Notes: generated by a model not told the origin, from the letters alone. DNA of 64,000 bases from Lentzea alba (GCF_011067745.1 NZ_JAAMPJ010000017.1:62001-126000), one strand, 5' to 3'; shown: positions 53,373 through 62,515, numbered from the stretch's first letter. Made by a program: numbers and translations.

Positions 53373-53869
53373 GGCCCGGTGACCCCTGGCGTCCAGCTCT
53401 CGGGGAGTCCGCTCTCGGTGAGGACCAGCTGGTGCTCGTGGAACCCCTCCGGCGCATCGGGTTGCCAGGGCCACTGTCCCTGCGGCGTCGGCACGATGAT
53501 CTGCACCGCCGCGAACTCCGACCCGTCGTAGAGGAGGTACGCGCTGCCGAAGAACTCCGGGTAGAACCCCTTGTAGACCCGCTCGAACACCACGGGCACG
53601 CCCTCGAAGAAGTCGTGGTAGAGCTGCCCCATCACGAACCGCTCGCCACCGCTGGCGCGCCGCACGTACAGGTTGATCAGGTTCTCGCCCATCCCCTGCG
53701 GCAGCCCGATCACGACGGCCTCGGCCACCCCGAACCGCCGCCAGGCCCCCACCGAGAACACGTACCCGGCGCCCTCGGCGTCCGGGTTCACGACGATGTT
53801 CGTGTGGCCGTGCTGGTCTGCCGCGGAGAGCAGCCGGGCTCGCAGCGCGATGTCTTCGTCGGAAAGCAC
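53369..53869 (-). CDS. DUF4262-domain protein
   Basis: The 166-residue soluble protein matches DUF4262: GAGYVFSVGAWRRFGVAEAV then VIGLPQGMGENLINLYVRR and LYHDFFEGVPVVFERV. The family's function is unknown. It is first in a two-gene unit with the GNAT gene and diverges from the DUF5753 regulator. Confidence 0.8.
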   Translation of the reverse strand: MLSDEDIALRARLLSAADQHGHTNIVVNPDAEGAGYVFSVGAWRRFGVAEAVVIGLPQGMGENLINLYVRRASGGERFVMGQLYHDFFEGVPVVFERVYKGFYPEFFGSAYLLYDGSEFAAVQIIVPTPQGQWPWQPDAPEGFHEHQLVLTESGLPESWTPGVTGP

Positions 53870-53983
53870 ATCACCACCCTACGACTTGCCGCCGGTTTGG
53901 AGCTTCTCCAAGACTCCCACCTTCAGGCAGATTTGAAGCGAAACGATGGAGCGAACGGGAATCGTGGGCCTACTTTCCCTTTC

Positions 53984-54820
53984 ATGCCCAAGAGATCGTC
54001 CAGTGTGGTGGGCCGCGAGTTCGGAAACGGCGTCCGTGCGGCCATCGCGAGCACCGGCCTCACCCATCGCCAGCTCGCCAAGTTGCTCGGCTGGCAAGAA
54101 GCCAAGATCTCGGATCTGCTAGCCGGCAAAGGCGGCGTGACCGAGCTGGAAGTCGCCACCCTGCTCGCCTACTGCCGCGTCCCCCTCGCCGAGTACGAAC
54201 GCCTGATGGCGTTGTTCCGCGAGTCGGGCAACGTCTATCTGCAGATGCCGAAGGACGGCGTCCCGGACCAAGTCCGCACGCTGATCGAGCACGAGAAGGA
54301 CGCCAACGAGATCACCTGCTGGTCGATGATCCTCGTTCCCGGACTGCTCCAGATCCACGACTACATCGAGGCTGTCACCGCCAAAGCAAGGACGGTTTCA
54401 CCCGAGAACAGGGCCGCGGTGGTCGCAGCGCGGGCCGCCCGAGCAGAGATTCTCGAATACACCCGAACCTTCACCTTCTACGTGCACGAGCAGGCGCTGT
54501 GGCTGCCGGTCGGCGGCGAGGAGGTGTGGCGGGAGCAGCTTGCCCACCTTCTGCGGTTGTCGGTGCGGAAGTACGTCAGCATCCGGATCGTCCCCAGGTC
54601 GATCGGCATGCATGCGGGCGTGTCCGGCGACTTCCGGCTGATGAAGTTCCCGAAGTACCCGCCCGTCGTCTACGTCGAGAGCGTCAAGTGCTGTCTGTTC
54701 TTCGACGACAAGGAGACCGTCGACACCTACGAGAACATCCTGAAGGACCTCGCTGCCGTCGCTCTCGATGAGGAAGAATCGAGGGCGGTGATCAACAGCA
54801 TCTTGGAGGGCCTCCAATGA
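53984..54820 (+). CDS. XRE regulator with DUF5753 domain (WhiJ-like)
   Basis: The 278-residue protein has an N-terminal helix-turn-helix (GLTHRQLAKLLGWQEAKISD) and the DUF5753 domain (SMILVPGLLQIHDYIEAVT, EQALWLPVGGEEVWREQL). Such proteins pair with small DUF397 partners in many copies in actinomycetes, and one pair (WhiJ) affects development. TACTTT lies 7 bases before the ATG with no ribosome site, so the mRNA may be leaderless. Its stop overlaps the DUF397 start. Confidence 0.88.
   Translation: MPKRSSSVVGREFGNGVRAAIASTGLTHRQLAKLLGWQEAKISDLLAGKGGVTELEVATLLAYCRVPLAEYERLMALFRESGNVYLQMPKDGVPDQVRTLIEHEKDANEITCWSMILVPGLLQIHDYIEAVTAKARTVSPENRAAVVAARAARAEILEYTRTFTFYVHEQALWLPVGGEEVWREQLAHLLRLSVRKYVSIRIVPRSIGMHAGVSGDFRLMKFPKYPPVVYVESVKCCLFFDDKETVDTYENILKDLAAVALDEEESRAVINSILEGLQ
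54803..54817 (+). promoter_or_regulatory. Hairpin covering the DUF397 ribosome-binding site
   Basis: TTGGAGG-G-CCTCCAA is a perfect palindrome whose left arm holds the GGAGGG ribosome site and whose right arm reaches the A of the ATG. Translation of the upstream gene would open it, so the pair is likely strictly coupled. Confidence 0.6.
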
Positions 54821-54984
54821 CCGTGTGGCGCAAGAGCAGCTACAGCGGCGACGGCGACAACTGCGTGGAGGTCGGCCGCGGCGTCGGCATCCGAGACAGC
54901 AAAGCGCCGACCACCCACCTGCAGGTGTCCGCAGATGCGTGGTCGGCGCTGTTGAAGCTGGTGGTCAGCCGACCTCGGCCATGA
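54817..54984 (+). CDS. DUF397-domain small protein
   Basis: The 55-residue product reads [19 protein letters not shown], then [19 protein letters not shown], the DUF397 signature. It is the usual partner of DUF5753 regulators and may act as an antagonist or cofactor; biochemical function is unknown. It overlaps its partner by four bases (ATGA) and converges on yebC with a 20-base overlap. Confidence 0.88.
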   Translation: MTVWRKSSYSGDGDNCVEVGRGVGIRDSKAPTTHLQVSADAWSALLKLVVSRPRP

Positions 54985-55714
54985 CCTCGTCCGACACGTC
55001 GAAGTTCGCGAAGACGTTCTGCACGTCGTCGCAGTCCTCCAGCGCGTCGATGAGCTTGAAGATCTTCTTCGCGCCCTCGACCTCCAGTGCGACCGAGACC
55101 GACGGCAGGAAGCTCGACTCGGCCGACTCGTAGTCGATGCCGGAGTCCTGCAGCGCCTTGCGGACCGGAATGAGGTCACCGGCCTCGGACACGACCTCGA
55201 ACGCCTCGCCCAGGTCGTTGACCTCCTCGGCACCGGCCTCGAGCACCGCCATCATCACGTCGTCCTCGGACGTGCCCGCCTTCGGCACGATCACGACGCC
55301 CTTGCGGCTGAACATGTACGCCACCGAACCGGGGTCGGCCATCGAACCGCCGTTGCGGGTCATGGCCGTGCGGACCTCGGTCGCGGCGCGGTTGCGGTTG
55401 TCGGTGAGGCACTCGATGAGCACCGCGACGCCGTTGGGGCCGTAGCCCTCGTACATGATGGTCTGCCAGTCGGCGCCGCCGGCTTCCTCGCCGCCACCGC
55501 GCTTGCGCGCGCGCTCGATGTTGTCCAGCGGCACCGAGTTCTTGCGGGCCTTCTGGATCGCGTCGTACAGCGTCGGGTTGCCGTCCGGGTCCCCACCACC
55601 GGTGCGGGCGGCCACCTCGATGTTCTTGATCAGCCGCGCGAAGAGCTTGCCGCGCTTGGCGTCAATGGCGGCCTTCTTGTGCTTGGTGGTCGCCCACTTG
55701 GAGTGGCCGCTCAT
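54965..55714 (-). CDS. yebC: YebC/PmpR-family transcriptional regulator/translation factor
   Basis: The 249-residue protein begins [20 protein letters not shown], the invariant YebC start, and carries [19 protein letters not shown] in the middle. Family members act as regulators, and some help ribosomes on proline stretches. The start overlaps the pdxT stop by four bases, as in mycobacteria. Confidence 0.95.
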   Translation of the reverse strand: MSGHSKWATTKHKKAAIDAKRGKLFARLIKNIEVAARTGGGDPDGNPTLYDAIQKARKNSVPLDNIERARKRGGGEEAGGADWQTIMYEGYGPNGVAVLIECLTDNRNRAATEVRTAMTRNGGSMADPGSVAYMFSRKGVVIVPKAGTSEDDVMMAVLEAGAEEVNDLGEAFEVVSEAGDLIPVRKALQDSGIDYESAESSFLPSVSVALEVEGAKKIFKLIDALEDCDDVQNVFANFDVSDEVMAEVG

Positions 55715-56343
55715 TTCTCCTCCGAACCCTTCAAACCACGAACCATGTCCACGAACAGGCGGTGGACGCGCTCATCCCCCGTGAGCTCCGGGTGAAACGC
55801 CGTGGCCAGCACGTTGCCCTGCCTGACCGCGACGATCCTACCGGCGGCGTCGCCCGCCTCAGCCGTAACGGGCACCGTAGCGAGAACCTCCACGTGCTCG
55901 CTCACCGCCTCCACCCACGGCGCACGGATGAACACGGCGTGCACCGTCTCACCGGCGAGGTCGAGATCGGTCTCGAACGAGTCGATCTGCCTGCCGAAGG
56001 CGTTGCGCCGCACGGTGACGTCCAGACCGCCGAGCTGGTGCTGGTCTTCGCGCCCGTCCAGCACGTTGTTGGCCAGCAGGATCATGCCCGCGCACGACCC
56101 GTACGCCGGGAAGCCGTCCTTGATCTTGGCCTTCAGCGGCTCCAGCAGCGCGAAGTTGTCGAGCAGCTTGCTGATGGTCGTCGACTCGCCGCCGGGGATC
56201 ACGATCCCGTCGAGCTCGTCCAGCTCCTCGGCGCGGCGAACGGGCCGTGCGGTGACATCGCACTTCGCGAGCGAGACGAGGTGTTCCTGAACATCACCCT
56301 GCAGGGCGAGCACACCGATGACGGGAGGGGCAGCGACAACCAT
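55711..56343 (-). CDS. pdxT: Pyridoxal 5'-phosphate synthase glutaminase subunit PdxT
   Basis: PdxT releases ammonia from glutamine for PdxS in vitamin B6 synthesis. The 210-residue chain shows [20 protein letters not shown], the nucleophile in [10 protein letters not shown] and ATAFHPEL with the catalytic His-Glu. pdxS, which would be expected upstream, is not in the window. It is coupled to yebC by the ATGA overlap. Confidence 0.95.
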   Translation of the reverse strand: MVVAAPPVIGVLALQGDVQEHLVSLAKCDVTARPVRRAEELDELDGIVIPGGESTTISKLLDNFALLEPLKAKIKDGFPAYGSCAGMILLANNVLDGREDQHQLGGLDVTVRRNAFGRQIDSFETDLDLAGETVHAVFIRAPWVEAVSEHVEVLATVPVTAEAGDAAGRIVAVRQGNVLATAFHPELTGDERVHRLFVDMVRGLKGSEEK

Positions 56344-56455
56344 GCCACCAGCATATTTGAGGCGTCGGAACCCTGTTGGCAGTGGTTGCCCCTGCGCGGG
56401 CCGGCGTAGTGCGTGATGATCGTTTTTCGCCCTGATGGACGTCGCCACCAAAGCG

Positions 56456-56470
56456 GTTAACGACGTTAAC
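56456..56470. promoter_or_regulatory. GTTAACG palindrome before the Rieske oxygenase
   Basis: GTTAACG-A-CGTTAAC is a perfect 15-base interrupted palindrome ending 8 bases before the GTG at 56479. It is AT-richer than its surroundings and could overlap the promoter. No regulator gene is adjacent. Confidence 0.55.
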
Positions 56471-56478
56471 TCGGCAAC

Positions 56479-57474
56479 GTGTCCAGCATCGATGACCACA
56501 TGACCACCCTGCCCCGCGACCCACGCGCCGATGAGTACCCGATGCCGTTCGTGCCACACGGCTGGTACGCGGTTCTGCGCAGCGTTCAGCTCCCTCGCGG
56601 GAAGGTCGTGCCCCTGCACTACTTCGGCCGGGCTCTCATCGCCTTCCGCGGTCCCGACGGGCGGCCCGCCGTCCGTGACGCCCACTGCCCGCACTACGGC
56701 GCACACCTCGGCGTCGGCGGGAAAGTCGTGGACGGGACGGTCGAGTGCCCGTTCCACGGCTGGCGGTTCGGCACGGACGGCCGGTGCACGTACGCGCCGT
56801 TCGCCGCCCGGCCGCCGAAGGTGTCGATCGGCGGGTTCGAAGTGCGGGAGCACAGCGGACTGATCTTCGTCTACACCGGGCCGGACGCGCCGGCGTGGGA
56901 GGTGCCGGAGATCCCGGAGGCCACGGCGGGTGAGTTCGCGAGCCCGATCGACGACGTGCAGACCTCGCGCATCCACATCCAGGAGATGCGGGAGAACATC
57001 GTCGACGAGTCCCACTTCCACTTCATCCACGGCCAGAGCGAGCCGCCGGTGCAGGACCTGGTCGTGGACGGGCCGTTCGCCGAGGTGCGCGGCCGCTTCG
57101 CGCGGAAGGTGCTGGCCTGGGAGGTCGACAACACCTTCGACGTGTTCATGTACGGCCCCGGCGTCATGGTGGTGCGCGTGCTCGGCAGCATGCTCTCGCT
57201 GACCGCCATCGCGCTCACGAACCCGATCGACGACCACACGAGCGAGCTGCGGATGCTCTACCACGTGCGCAAACCCGCCGGGCTGCCGTTCCTGACCCCG
57301 GTGCTCAAGCTGATCTTCCGCACGCAGGCCCTCGGCGAGGTCCGCGAAGAGGTCCGCATCTGGGACCACAAGATCCACCAGGCCCGTCCGGTCCTGCTGC
57401 AACACGAACGCGGCATCAAAGCCCTGCGCCGCTGGTACGCCCAGTTCTACCCCGACGTCCCCGCCGCTTCGTGA
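56479..57474 (+). CDS. Rieske non-heme iron oxygenase, KshA/VanA-like
   Basis: The 331-residue oxygenase has the Rieske cluster ligands in [12 protein letters not shown] and [11 protein letters not shown], and the mononuclear iron motif in [14 protein letters not shown]. It is a terminal oxygenase like KshA (steroid 9-alpha-hydroxylase) or other ring hydroxylases, and needs a reductase that is not adjacent. The C-terminal [18 protein letters not shown] is common to steroid-type members. Substrate unproven. Confidence 0.88.
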   Translation: MSSIDDHMTTLPRDPRADEYPMPFVPHGWYAVLRSVQLPRGKVVPLHYFGRALIAFRGPDGRPAVRDAHCPHYGAHLGVGGKVVDGTVECPFHGWRFGTDGRCTYAPFAARPPKVSIGGFEVREHSGLIFVYTGPDAPAWEVPEIPEATAGEFASPIDDVQTSRIHIQEMRENIVDESHFHFIHGQSEPPVQDLVVDGPFAEVRGRFARKVLAWEVDNTFDVFMYGPGVMVVRVLGSMLSLTAIALTNPIDDHTSELRMLYHVRKPAGLPFLTPVLKLIFRTQALGEVREEVRIWDHKIHQARPVLLQHERGIKALRRWYAQFYPDVPAAS

Positions 57475-57477
57475 AAC

Positions 57478-57528
57478 GCACGCGGGGCCCTTTCGTACTG
57501 TCAGTCAGTACGAAAGCGCCCCGCGTGC
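57478..57528. repeat. GCACGCGGGG dyad repeat (copy 3)
   Basis: GCACGCGGGGCCCTTTCGTA... pairs with ...CGAAAGCGCCCCGCGTGC, one mismatch over about 23 bases. It lies 3 bases after the oxygenase stop and 4 bases before the end of the histidine-rich gene, so it may terminate both. Confidence 0.75.
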
Positions 57529-57531
57529 AGC

Positions 57532-57828
57532 TCAGTGCTCGTCGTAGTGGTCGGCGTGGGCCGCGTGCCGGTGCCCGTCGTGGATGTAGTCGACGTGGTC
57601 GGCGTGCGGAACGGCCACGTGGCCACAGCCCTGGCCGTGGTCGTGGTCGTGCGCGGCGTGCTCGTCGTGGCCGCTCGGCTCGCACTCGTCGAAGTGACCG
57701 TCGTGCTCGCGGTGGAGGTGACCGTCGTGGACGTAGTCGACGTGGTCGCTGTGCGGCACCCCGACGTGGCCGCAGCCGTCGCCGTGGACGTGGGGGTGCC
57801 CGGTGTGCTCGATGTGGCTCGTCGTCAT
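57532..57828 (-). CDS. Histidine-rich metal-binding protein with two tandem repeats
   Basis: The 98-residue protein is about a third histidine and Asp/Glu rich. It contains two copies of a unit reading GCGHVxVPHxDHVDYxHDGH followed by H-rich residues and DE (about residues 16-50 and 62-96). There is no signal peptide. The composition suggests storage or buffering of zinc or nickel; relatives sit near metal transporters, but none is adjacent. Met at 57828 is chosen from sense of the sequence. Confidence 0.7.
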   Translation of the reverse strand: MTTSHIEHTGHPHVHGDGCGHVGVPHSDHVDYVHDGHLHREHDGHFDECEPSGHDEHAAHDHDHGQGCGHVAVPHADHVDYIHDGHRHAAHADHYDEH

Positions 57829-57897
57829 GGAATCAGGCTGCTCCGCCGCGCCGTCCGCCGCGTGTCCAGCCACCCGACCGAGTGACACCGGAAAGCC

Positions 57898-57930
57898 GCG
57901 AGCCGCCCCCTCCACGAGGGGACGGCTCGG
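57898..57930. terminator. GCGAGCCG hairpin, copy 1
   Basis: GCGAGCCGCCCCCT...AGGGGACGGCTCG forms a stem just downstream of the secreted-protein gene. A near-identical hairpin lies at 58953-58986. Confidence 0.65.
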
Positions 57931-57936
57931 CGAGGC

Positions 57937-58854
57937 CTACCTGTTGGCGATGGCCGTGGCCTCGGCGACCACGTCGGCGAGGACCGGGTCGACCTGGTCC
58001 GGGTGCGCGGCGTGGAACTCCAGCAGCGCGGGGCCGTACGTCTCCCAGCCCGCCACGAGGTCGCGCGCCGCCTCCGTGCCGATCAGGGTGAGGACGCCGT
58101 CGGCGTCGGCAGTCGCACAGTCCCCCGGCCCCACCACAGCGGCCAGCAACGTCCGTGCGCTCGCCAACGCCTCCTCCGGTGCGCCGTCGAGTTCACCGAG
58201 CCGGTCGAACATCGTGGTCCACACCGCGACGAGTGCGTCGGTCTGCTCGTCGGAGCTCGAGTGCTCGCAAATGGCGTCCGCGGCGTCCACCACGAACAGC
58301 ATCGCGGCGAACGGGTCCGGCGTCGTGGTCCGCGTCGCGTTCCGGTGCAGCCCGGGAGACATCTGACCGGCGTAGCGCCGTTGCAGGTCCATCAGCTTCG
58401 TGATCTCCGCGTCGACCGCGTCCGGGTTCTCCTGCCGCGCCGCCAGCAACGGCGGACCCCACGAGGAGTACTCGCTGAACAGGGTGCGGACAGCGGTGGT
58501 GCCGACGGCCCCGAAGGCTCCGGTGTTCCGGACGTCCAGGCACGTCTGCGGCCTGAACGACTGGGACATCAGCGTCCTGAGCGTGTGCACGGCTTCCTGC
58601 GGAAGGCCGTCCGCCGTCTCCATCCCGGCGAGCGCGTTGTCCAGGGAGACGGCGGCCCCGCCGACCACGCCGCCACTCGTGCTGCCTGGCGTCCGGTAGT
58701 TGCCGGTGAAGTTGCACGCGTAGTCGAGAAGGTCGATCCACGCCAACACGGCCCGGACGGCATCGGGCCTCTCCGGTGTCGCCGCGGCCGGCTGCGCGCC
58801 GAGAACCACGAGCGAGGTCACAATCGCCAACAGCCGACGCACTCTGCGCGACAT
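57937..58854 (-). CDS. Secreted protein of unknown function
   Basis: The 305-residue product has a Sec signal peptide (RRLLAIVTSLVVLGAQPAAA) and a mainly helical mature part with spaced cysteines (DYACNFTGNY, PQTCLDVRN, DAICEHSS, PGDCATAD), consistent with disulfides outside the cell. No domain is recognised. ATG at 58854 lies after GAAAGG. It is flanked by the matching hairpins at 57898 and 58953, which delimit a single-gene unit. Confidence 0.75.
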   Translation of the reverse strand: MSRRVRRLLAIVTSLVVLGAQPAAATPERPDAVRAVLAWIDLLDYACNFTGNYRTPGSTSGGVVGGAAVSLDNALAGMETADGLPQEAVHTLRTLMSQSFRPQTCLDVRNTGAFGAVGTTAVRTLFSEYSSWGPPLLAARQENPDAVDAEITKLMDLQRRYAGQMSPGLHRNATRTTTPDPFAAMLFVVDAADAICEHSSSDEQTDALVAVWTTMFDRLGELDGAPEEALASARTLLAAVVGPGDCATADADGVLTLIGTEAARDLVAGWETYGPALLEFHAAHPDQVDPVLADVVAEATAIANR

Positions 58855-58952
58855 CAGCAGACCTTTCAGAAAGGTGATTGATGCGTGAAAGCTACAACAC
58901 GCGGGCACCTTCTGCTGTTTGGCGCGAAGGCGAATGGAGTTCACCAGCAAGG

Positions 58953-58986
58953 CGCGAGCCGCCCCCTTGTGAGGGGACGGCTCGCG
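58953..58986. terminator. GCGAGCCG hairpin, copy 2
   Basis: CGCGAGCCGCCCCC...GGGGACGGCTCGCG stem downstream of the amino-acid permease gene, almost identical to the hairpin at 57898-57930. Confidence 0.65.
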
Positions 58987-59004
58987 ATCATCACCGAGTC
59001 CTGG

Positions 59005-60414
59005 TCAGCTGACGGTGACGAGCTTCTCCTGCTCCTGGCCGACCGGCCGGCGCGACTTCACGAAGCGCCACCCGATGAACAGCACCAGAGCGAGCACGGG
59101 GATCGACCAGAACGCGATCCTCTCCGCGGCGCCGGCGGAGAACGCCATCTGCCCGATCACCAGCGCGAGGAACGCCAGCGTCAGCCAGTTCGTGTAGGGC
59201 GCGCCGGGCATCCGGTACGAAGGCCGCTCGATCTCCCCTGCCAACGCCTTCTTCCGCAGCCTCATCTGACAGATGATCAGCGTGGCCCACGTGGACACCA
59301 CCCCCAGCGACGCCACCGCGATCGCGATGTCGAACGCCTCCTTGGGCACCATGTAGTTGAGCACCACGCCGAACAGGTAGGCCGCACCGGTGAACAGGAT
59401 GCCGCCGTAGGGCACGTGCCGGGAGTTCATCCTGCCGGTGAACGCGGGCGCCTCACCCTTCTGCGCCAACGACCTCAGGATGCGACCGGTGGAGTACAGA
59501 CCCGAGTTGCAAGAGGACAGTGCGGCGGTCAGCACCACCGCGTTCATGATGTCGCCGACGGCGGGGATGCCCAGCGCGGAGAACACCGTGACGAACGGCG
59601 ACTCGGTGCCGGTGAAGTGGTCCCACGGCAGAAGCATCGTCAGCAGCAGCACGGAACCGACGTAGAAGATCGCGATGCGGTACACCACGCCGTTGATGGC
59701 GCGCGGCATGATCTTCTCGGGGTCCTTGGTCTCGCCCGCGGCGATACCGACGAGTTCGATGGCCGAGTAGGCGAAGATGACCGCCTGCAGGGTCATCAGT
59801 GCGACCCCGAACCCGGCCGGGAACAGACCGCCGTGGCCCAGGGTGTTCGAGACCGACGCGGTGGTGCCGCCGATGTCGGCGTTGCCGATCACCAGGCTCG
59901 TGCCGACGACGAGGAAGACCACGATCGCGGTCACCTTGATGACCGAGAACCAGAACTCCAGCTCACCGAACAGCTTGACGGACAACATGTTGATCCCGAT
60001 CAACACGAAGAGCGCCACCAGTGCGGTGATCCACTGCGGCAGCTCCGGGAACCACTTGTGCATGTAGATCGCGACGGCGGTGATCTCGGCGATGCCGGTC
60101 ATCGCCCAGTTCACCCAGTACATCCAGCCCGACGTGAAGCCCGCCCACGGACCGATGAACTCGCGGGCGTACTCGACGAAGCTGCCGGCAACCGGGCGGT
60201 GCAGCACGAGCTCGCCCAATGCGCGCATGACGAAGAACGCCGCGAGGCCGCACACCGCGTACGACAGGATCAGCGACGGCCCCGCTGTGGCGAGGCGTCC
60301 GCCCGCACCCAGGAAGAGGCCGACGCCGATCGCACCGCCGATGGCGATCATCTGCACCTGACGCTTGCTCAGCGCCTTGGTGTAGCCGTCCGCATCAGTT
60401 TCCACAGAACTCAC
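59005..60414 (-). CDS. APC-family amino-acid permease (AnsP/CycA-like)
   Basis: A 469-residue transporter with about 12 helices. IAIGGAIGVGLFLGAGGRL is the conserved first helix, and SAIELVGIAAGETKDPEKIMPRA is the APC consensus motif. It resembles asparagine (AnsP) and D-serine/alanine/glycine (CycA) permeases, so amino-acid uptake with protons is likely; the exact substrate is not decidable. It reads in the same direction as the PLP-enzyme gene upstream. Confidence 0.9.
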   Translation of the reverse strand: MSSVETDADGYTKALSKRQVQMIAIGGAIGVGLFLGAGGRLATAGPSLILSYAVCGLAAFFVMRALGELVLHRPVAGSFVEYAREFIGPWAGFTSGWMYWVNWAMTGIAEITAVAIYMHKWFPELPQWITALVALFVLIGINMLSVKLFGELEFWFSVIKVTAIVVFLVVGTSLVIGNADIGGTTASVSNTLGHGGLFPAGFGVALMTLQAVIFAYSAIELVGIAAGETKDPEKIMPRAINGVVYRIAIFYVGSVLLLTMLLPWDHFTGTESPFVTVFSALGIPAVGDIMNAVVLTAALSSCNSGLYSTGRILRSLAQKGEAPAFTGRMNSRHVPYGGILFTGAAYLFGVVLNYMVPKEAFDIAIAVASLGVVSTWATLIICQMRLRKKALAGEIERPSYRMPGAPYTNWLTLAFLALVIGQMAFSAGAAERIAFWSIPVLALVLFIGWRFVKSRRPVGQEQEKLVTVS

Positions 60415-60490
60415 GAGGGGTTCCTTCCGAAAACGGAAAAATGCTCGCGTCGGAACCTCCCGCGCCCCGACGCGCTGATGCGTTGGGACC

Positions 60491-61678
60491 TTAGTGAGCG
60501 CCGGTCATCACCAAGTAATCACCTGGGGAAGGCTTAACGTAAGCGACGTCACAGAGCGCCGCGTTCAAGTCGTCCCAAATGTCCTCGACATGCTCGAGTC
60601 CAACTGAAATGCGCAGCAAATTGTCCGGAACTCCCGATGCACGCAGTTCTTCTCCGGGCACCAGTCGATGCGTCAAAGCCGAGGGATGCTCAATCAGGGT
60701 GTCGACCGAACCCAGCGATACCGCCGGCGTGATCAACCGCAGCCGCCGCATGACCTCGGTCGGGTCGCCGTGCACGCCGAACGCGATCATCGCGCCGGTC
60801 CCCCGCATCTGCAGCGACGCGGACGGGTAGCGCACGAACTCGACGGCGTCGTGCTCGGCCAGCCGCACCGCCAGCACGGCCGCGGACCGCGAGGCGGCCT
60901 CGACGCGCAACGGCAACGTGGCCAGCCCGCGGTGCAGCAGGTAGCCGCCCAACGGGTGCAGCACGGCGCCCGTGATGATCCTGACCTGCCGCAATGCCGC
61001 CGCGCGGTCCTCAGCACACGCCACGACACCGCCGAGCACGTCGCCGTGCCCGCCGAGGTACTTGGTGCCGGAGTGCAGGACGTAAGAGGCGCCGTGCAGC
61101 GCCGGGTTCTGCAGGATCGGGGTCGCGAAGGTGTTGTCGACCATCACCGGCACCGAACCGGCCTGACGCACGACGTGGTCGATGTCGACCAGGTCCAGGT
61201 TCGGGTTCGCCGGCGTCTCGACGACGATCAACCCGGTGTCCGGCCGGATCGCGGAGGACACCAGGCCTGCTTCGACGTAGGTGGTGGAGACGCCCAGGAG
61301 ACCGGACGACAGCAGGTGGTCCGTGCCGCCGTAGAGCGGCCGCACGGCCACGACGTGCGGTTTTCCGGCCATCACGCACGCGGCCTGGATCACCGCGGTC
61401 ACCGCCGCCATGCCGCTGCCGAACGCGACGGCGGCCTCGGTGTGCTCGAGCTTCGCCAGCGCCTGCTCGAACCGGGCCACGGTCGGGTTGTGCAGCCGCG
61501 CGTAGACGGGCGACGAGGCCCGTGCGGCGCCGGTGGCCCACTCACCCAGTGCTTCCCCGCCGAGGGCCTGGTCAGGCACGGGGTAGGTGGTGGACAGGTC
61601 GATCGGGGGAGCGTGCACGCCGAGCTCCGCGAGGTCGTCGCGGCCGCCGTGCACTGCGATGGTCTCGATGCGCGTCAT
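60491..61678 (-). CDS. Cys/Met-metabolism PLP enzyme (cystathionine gamma-synthase/lyase or methionine gamma-lyase type)
   Basis: The fold-type-I PLP enzyme shows PIDLSTTYPVPD, YARLHNPTVARFEQALAKLE, FGSGMAAV and the PLP lysine in LHSGTKYLGGHGDVLGG. It could be a cystathionine synthase/lyase or a methionine gamma-lyase; motifs alone do not decide. ATG at 61678 is chosen because the upstream extension has no homology look. It diverges from an Lrp-type regulator, the common arrangement for amino-acid degradation. Confidence 0.88.
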   Translation of the reverse strand: MTRIETIAVHGGRDDLAELGVHAPPIDLSTTYPVPDQALGGEALGEWATGAARASSPVYARLHNPTVARFEQALAKLEHTEAAVAFGSGMAAVTAVIQAACVMAGKPHVVAVRPLYGGTDHLLSSGLLGVSTTYVEAGLVSSAIRPDTGLIVVETPANPNLDLVDIDHVVRQAGSVPVMVDNTFATPILQNPALHGASYVLHSGTKYLGGHGDVLGGVVACAEDRAAALRQVRIITGAVLHPLGGYLLHRGLATLPLRVEAASRSAAVLAVRLAEHDAVEFVRYPSASLQMRGTGAMIAFGVHGDPTEVMRRLRLITPAVSLGSVDTLIEHPSALTHRLVPGEELRASGVPDNLLRISVGLEHVEDIWDDLNAALCDVAYVKPSPGDYLVMTGAH

Positions 61679-61752
61679 GGCGCGAATGGTGGAGACTTCC
61701 TCGGCGGAGTGGGCGAACAACCGCAGCAGATTCGATGAAACGGAGAAGAGCC

Positions 61753-62193
61753 GTGCTGGATTCGATCGACGAGGCCATCGTGCGGGAGCTGCGGAAGGAC
61801 GCGCGGCTGCAGAACAAGGACCTGGCCGAACGCGTGAACGTCGCGCAGTCCACGGCGGTGGTCCGGCATCGGGCGCTGCGGGAGCGCGGCGTGATCACCG
61901 GGTACCACGCGGAGATCGATCCCAACGCGATCGGGCAGCACGTGCAGGCAATGCTCGCGGTGAAGATCCGCCCGCACACCAAGGAGATCGTGGACCCGTT
62001 CATGGCTTACGTGCTGGGCCTGCCCGAAACGCTCGCGCTCTCGCACGTGACCGGTCCGGAAGATTTTCTAGTACATGTCGCAGTATCTGATGTCGGTCAC
62101 CTGCAACGGCTGGTATTGGACAAATTCACCAGCCGCCGGGAGGTGACAGAGGTTCATACGAACCTGCTCTTCTCACACGTCCGCAAGCATTAG
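61753..62193 (+). CDS. Lrp/AsnC-family transcriptional regulator
   Basis: The 146-residue protein has a helix-turn-helix (RKDARLQNKDLAERVNVAQS, VVRHRALRERGVITGYHAEI) and the RAM ligand domain (MLAVKIRPHTKEIVDPFMAY). Lrp proteins form octamers and respond to amino acids. GTG at 61753 follows GGAG; an ATG at 61735 has no ribosome site. It is divergent from the PLP enzyme and probably controls it and the downstream permease. Confidence 0.88.
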   Translation: MLDSIDEAIVRELRKDARLQNKDLAERVNVAQSTAVVRHRALRERGVITGYHAEIDPNAIGQHVQAMLAVKIRPHTKEIVDPFMAYVLGLPETLALSHVTGPEDFLVHVAVSDVGHLQRLVLDKFTSRREVTEVHTNLLFSHVRKH

Positions 62194-62206
62194 CGAGAAA
62201 CCACCC

Positions 62207-62515
62207 TCAGGCCACGCCGATGAGCCTGAGTCCCGCCGTGGTGGCCGCCGCCAGCACAATGACGGCGACGAACGGCAGTTTGCGCCACGCCGCGAGCCCA
62301 CCGACGACAACACCGGCCGCAAGCGCCCAGCCGCCGAACTGCTTGCCGTTCGTCAGCGCCGAGACCGCCACCAGCGCCAGCAGCAGCACGGTGGCACTCG
62401 CGGAGATGACCTCGCGGGCCTTGTCGGGCAACGTGACGCGGTCGCGCAGCAGCGGACCGGCGATCCGGATCGCGAACGTGCCCGCGGCGAGGATCAGGAC
62501 TGCGGTGACGGGCAC
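62207..62515 (-). CDS. azlD: AzlD-family branched-chain amino-acid exporter subunit
   Basis: A 102-residue protein with about four helices (VLILAAGTFAIRIAGPLL, SATVLLLALVAVSAL, LPFVAVIVLAAATTAG), the AzlD pattern. It pairs with AzlC to export branched-chain amino acids or azaleucine-like analogues. GTG at 62515 follows GGAGGAACC and overlaps the azlC end by 22 bases, so the two are coupled. Confidence 0.85.
   Translation of the reverse strand: MPVTAVLILAAGTFAIRIAGPLLRDRVTLPDKAREVISASATVLLLALVAVSALTNGKQFGGWALAAGVVVGGLAAWRKLPFVAVIVLAAATTAGLRLIGVA

Noticed and set aside
55711-57405. A 564-codon reverse frame including pdxT
   Set aside because: Only the part from the ATG at 56343 matches PdxT; the upstream part is antisense to the Rieske oxygenase.
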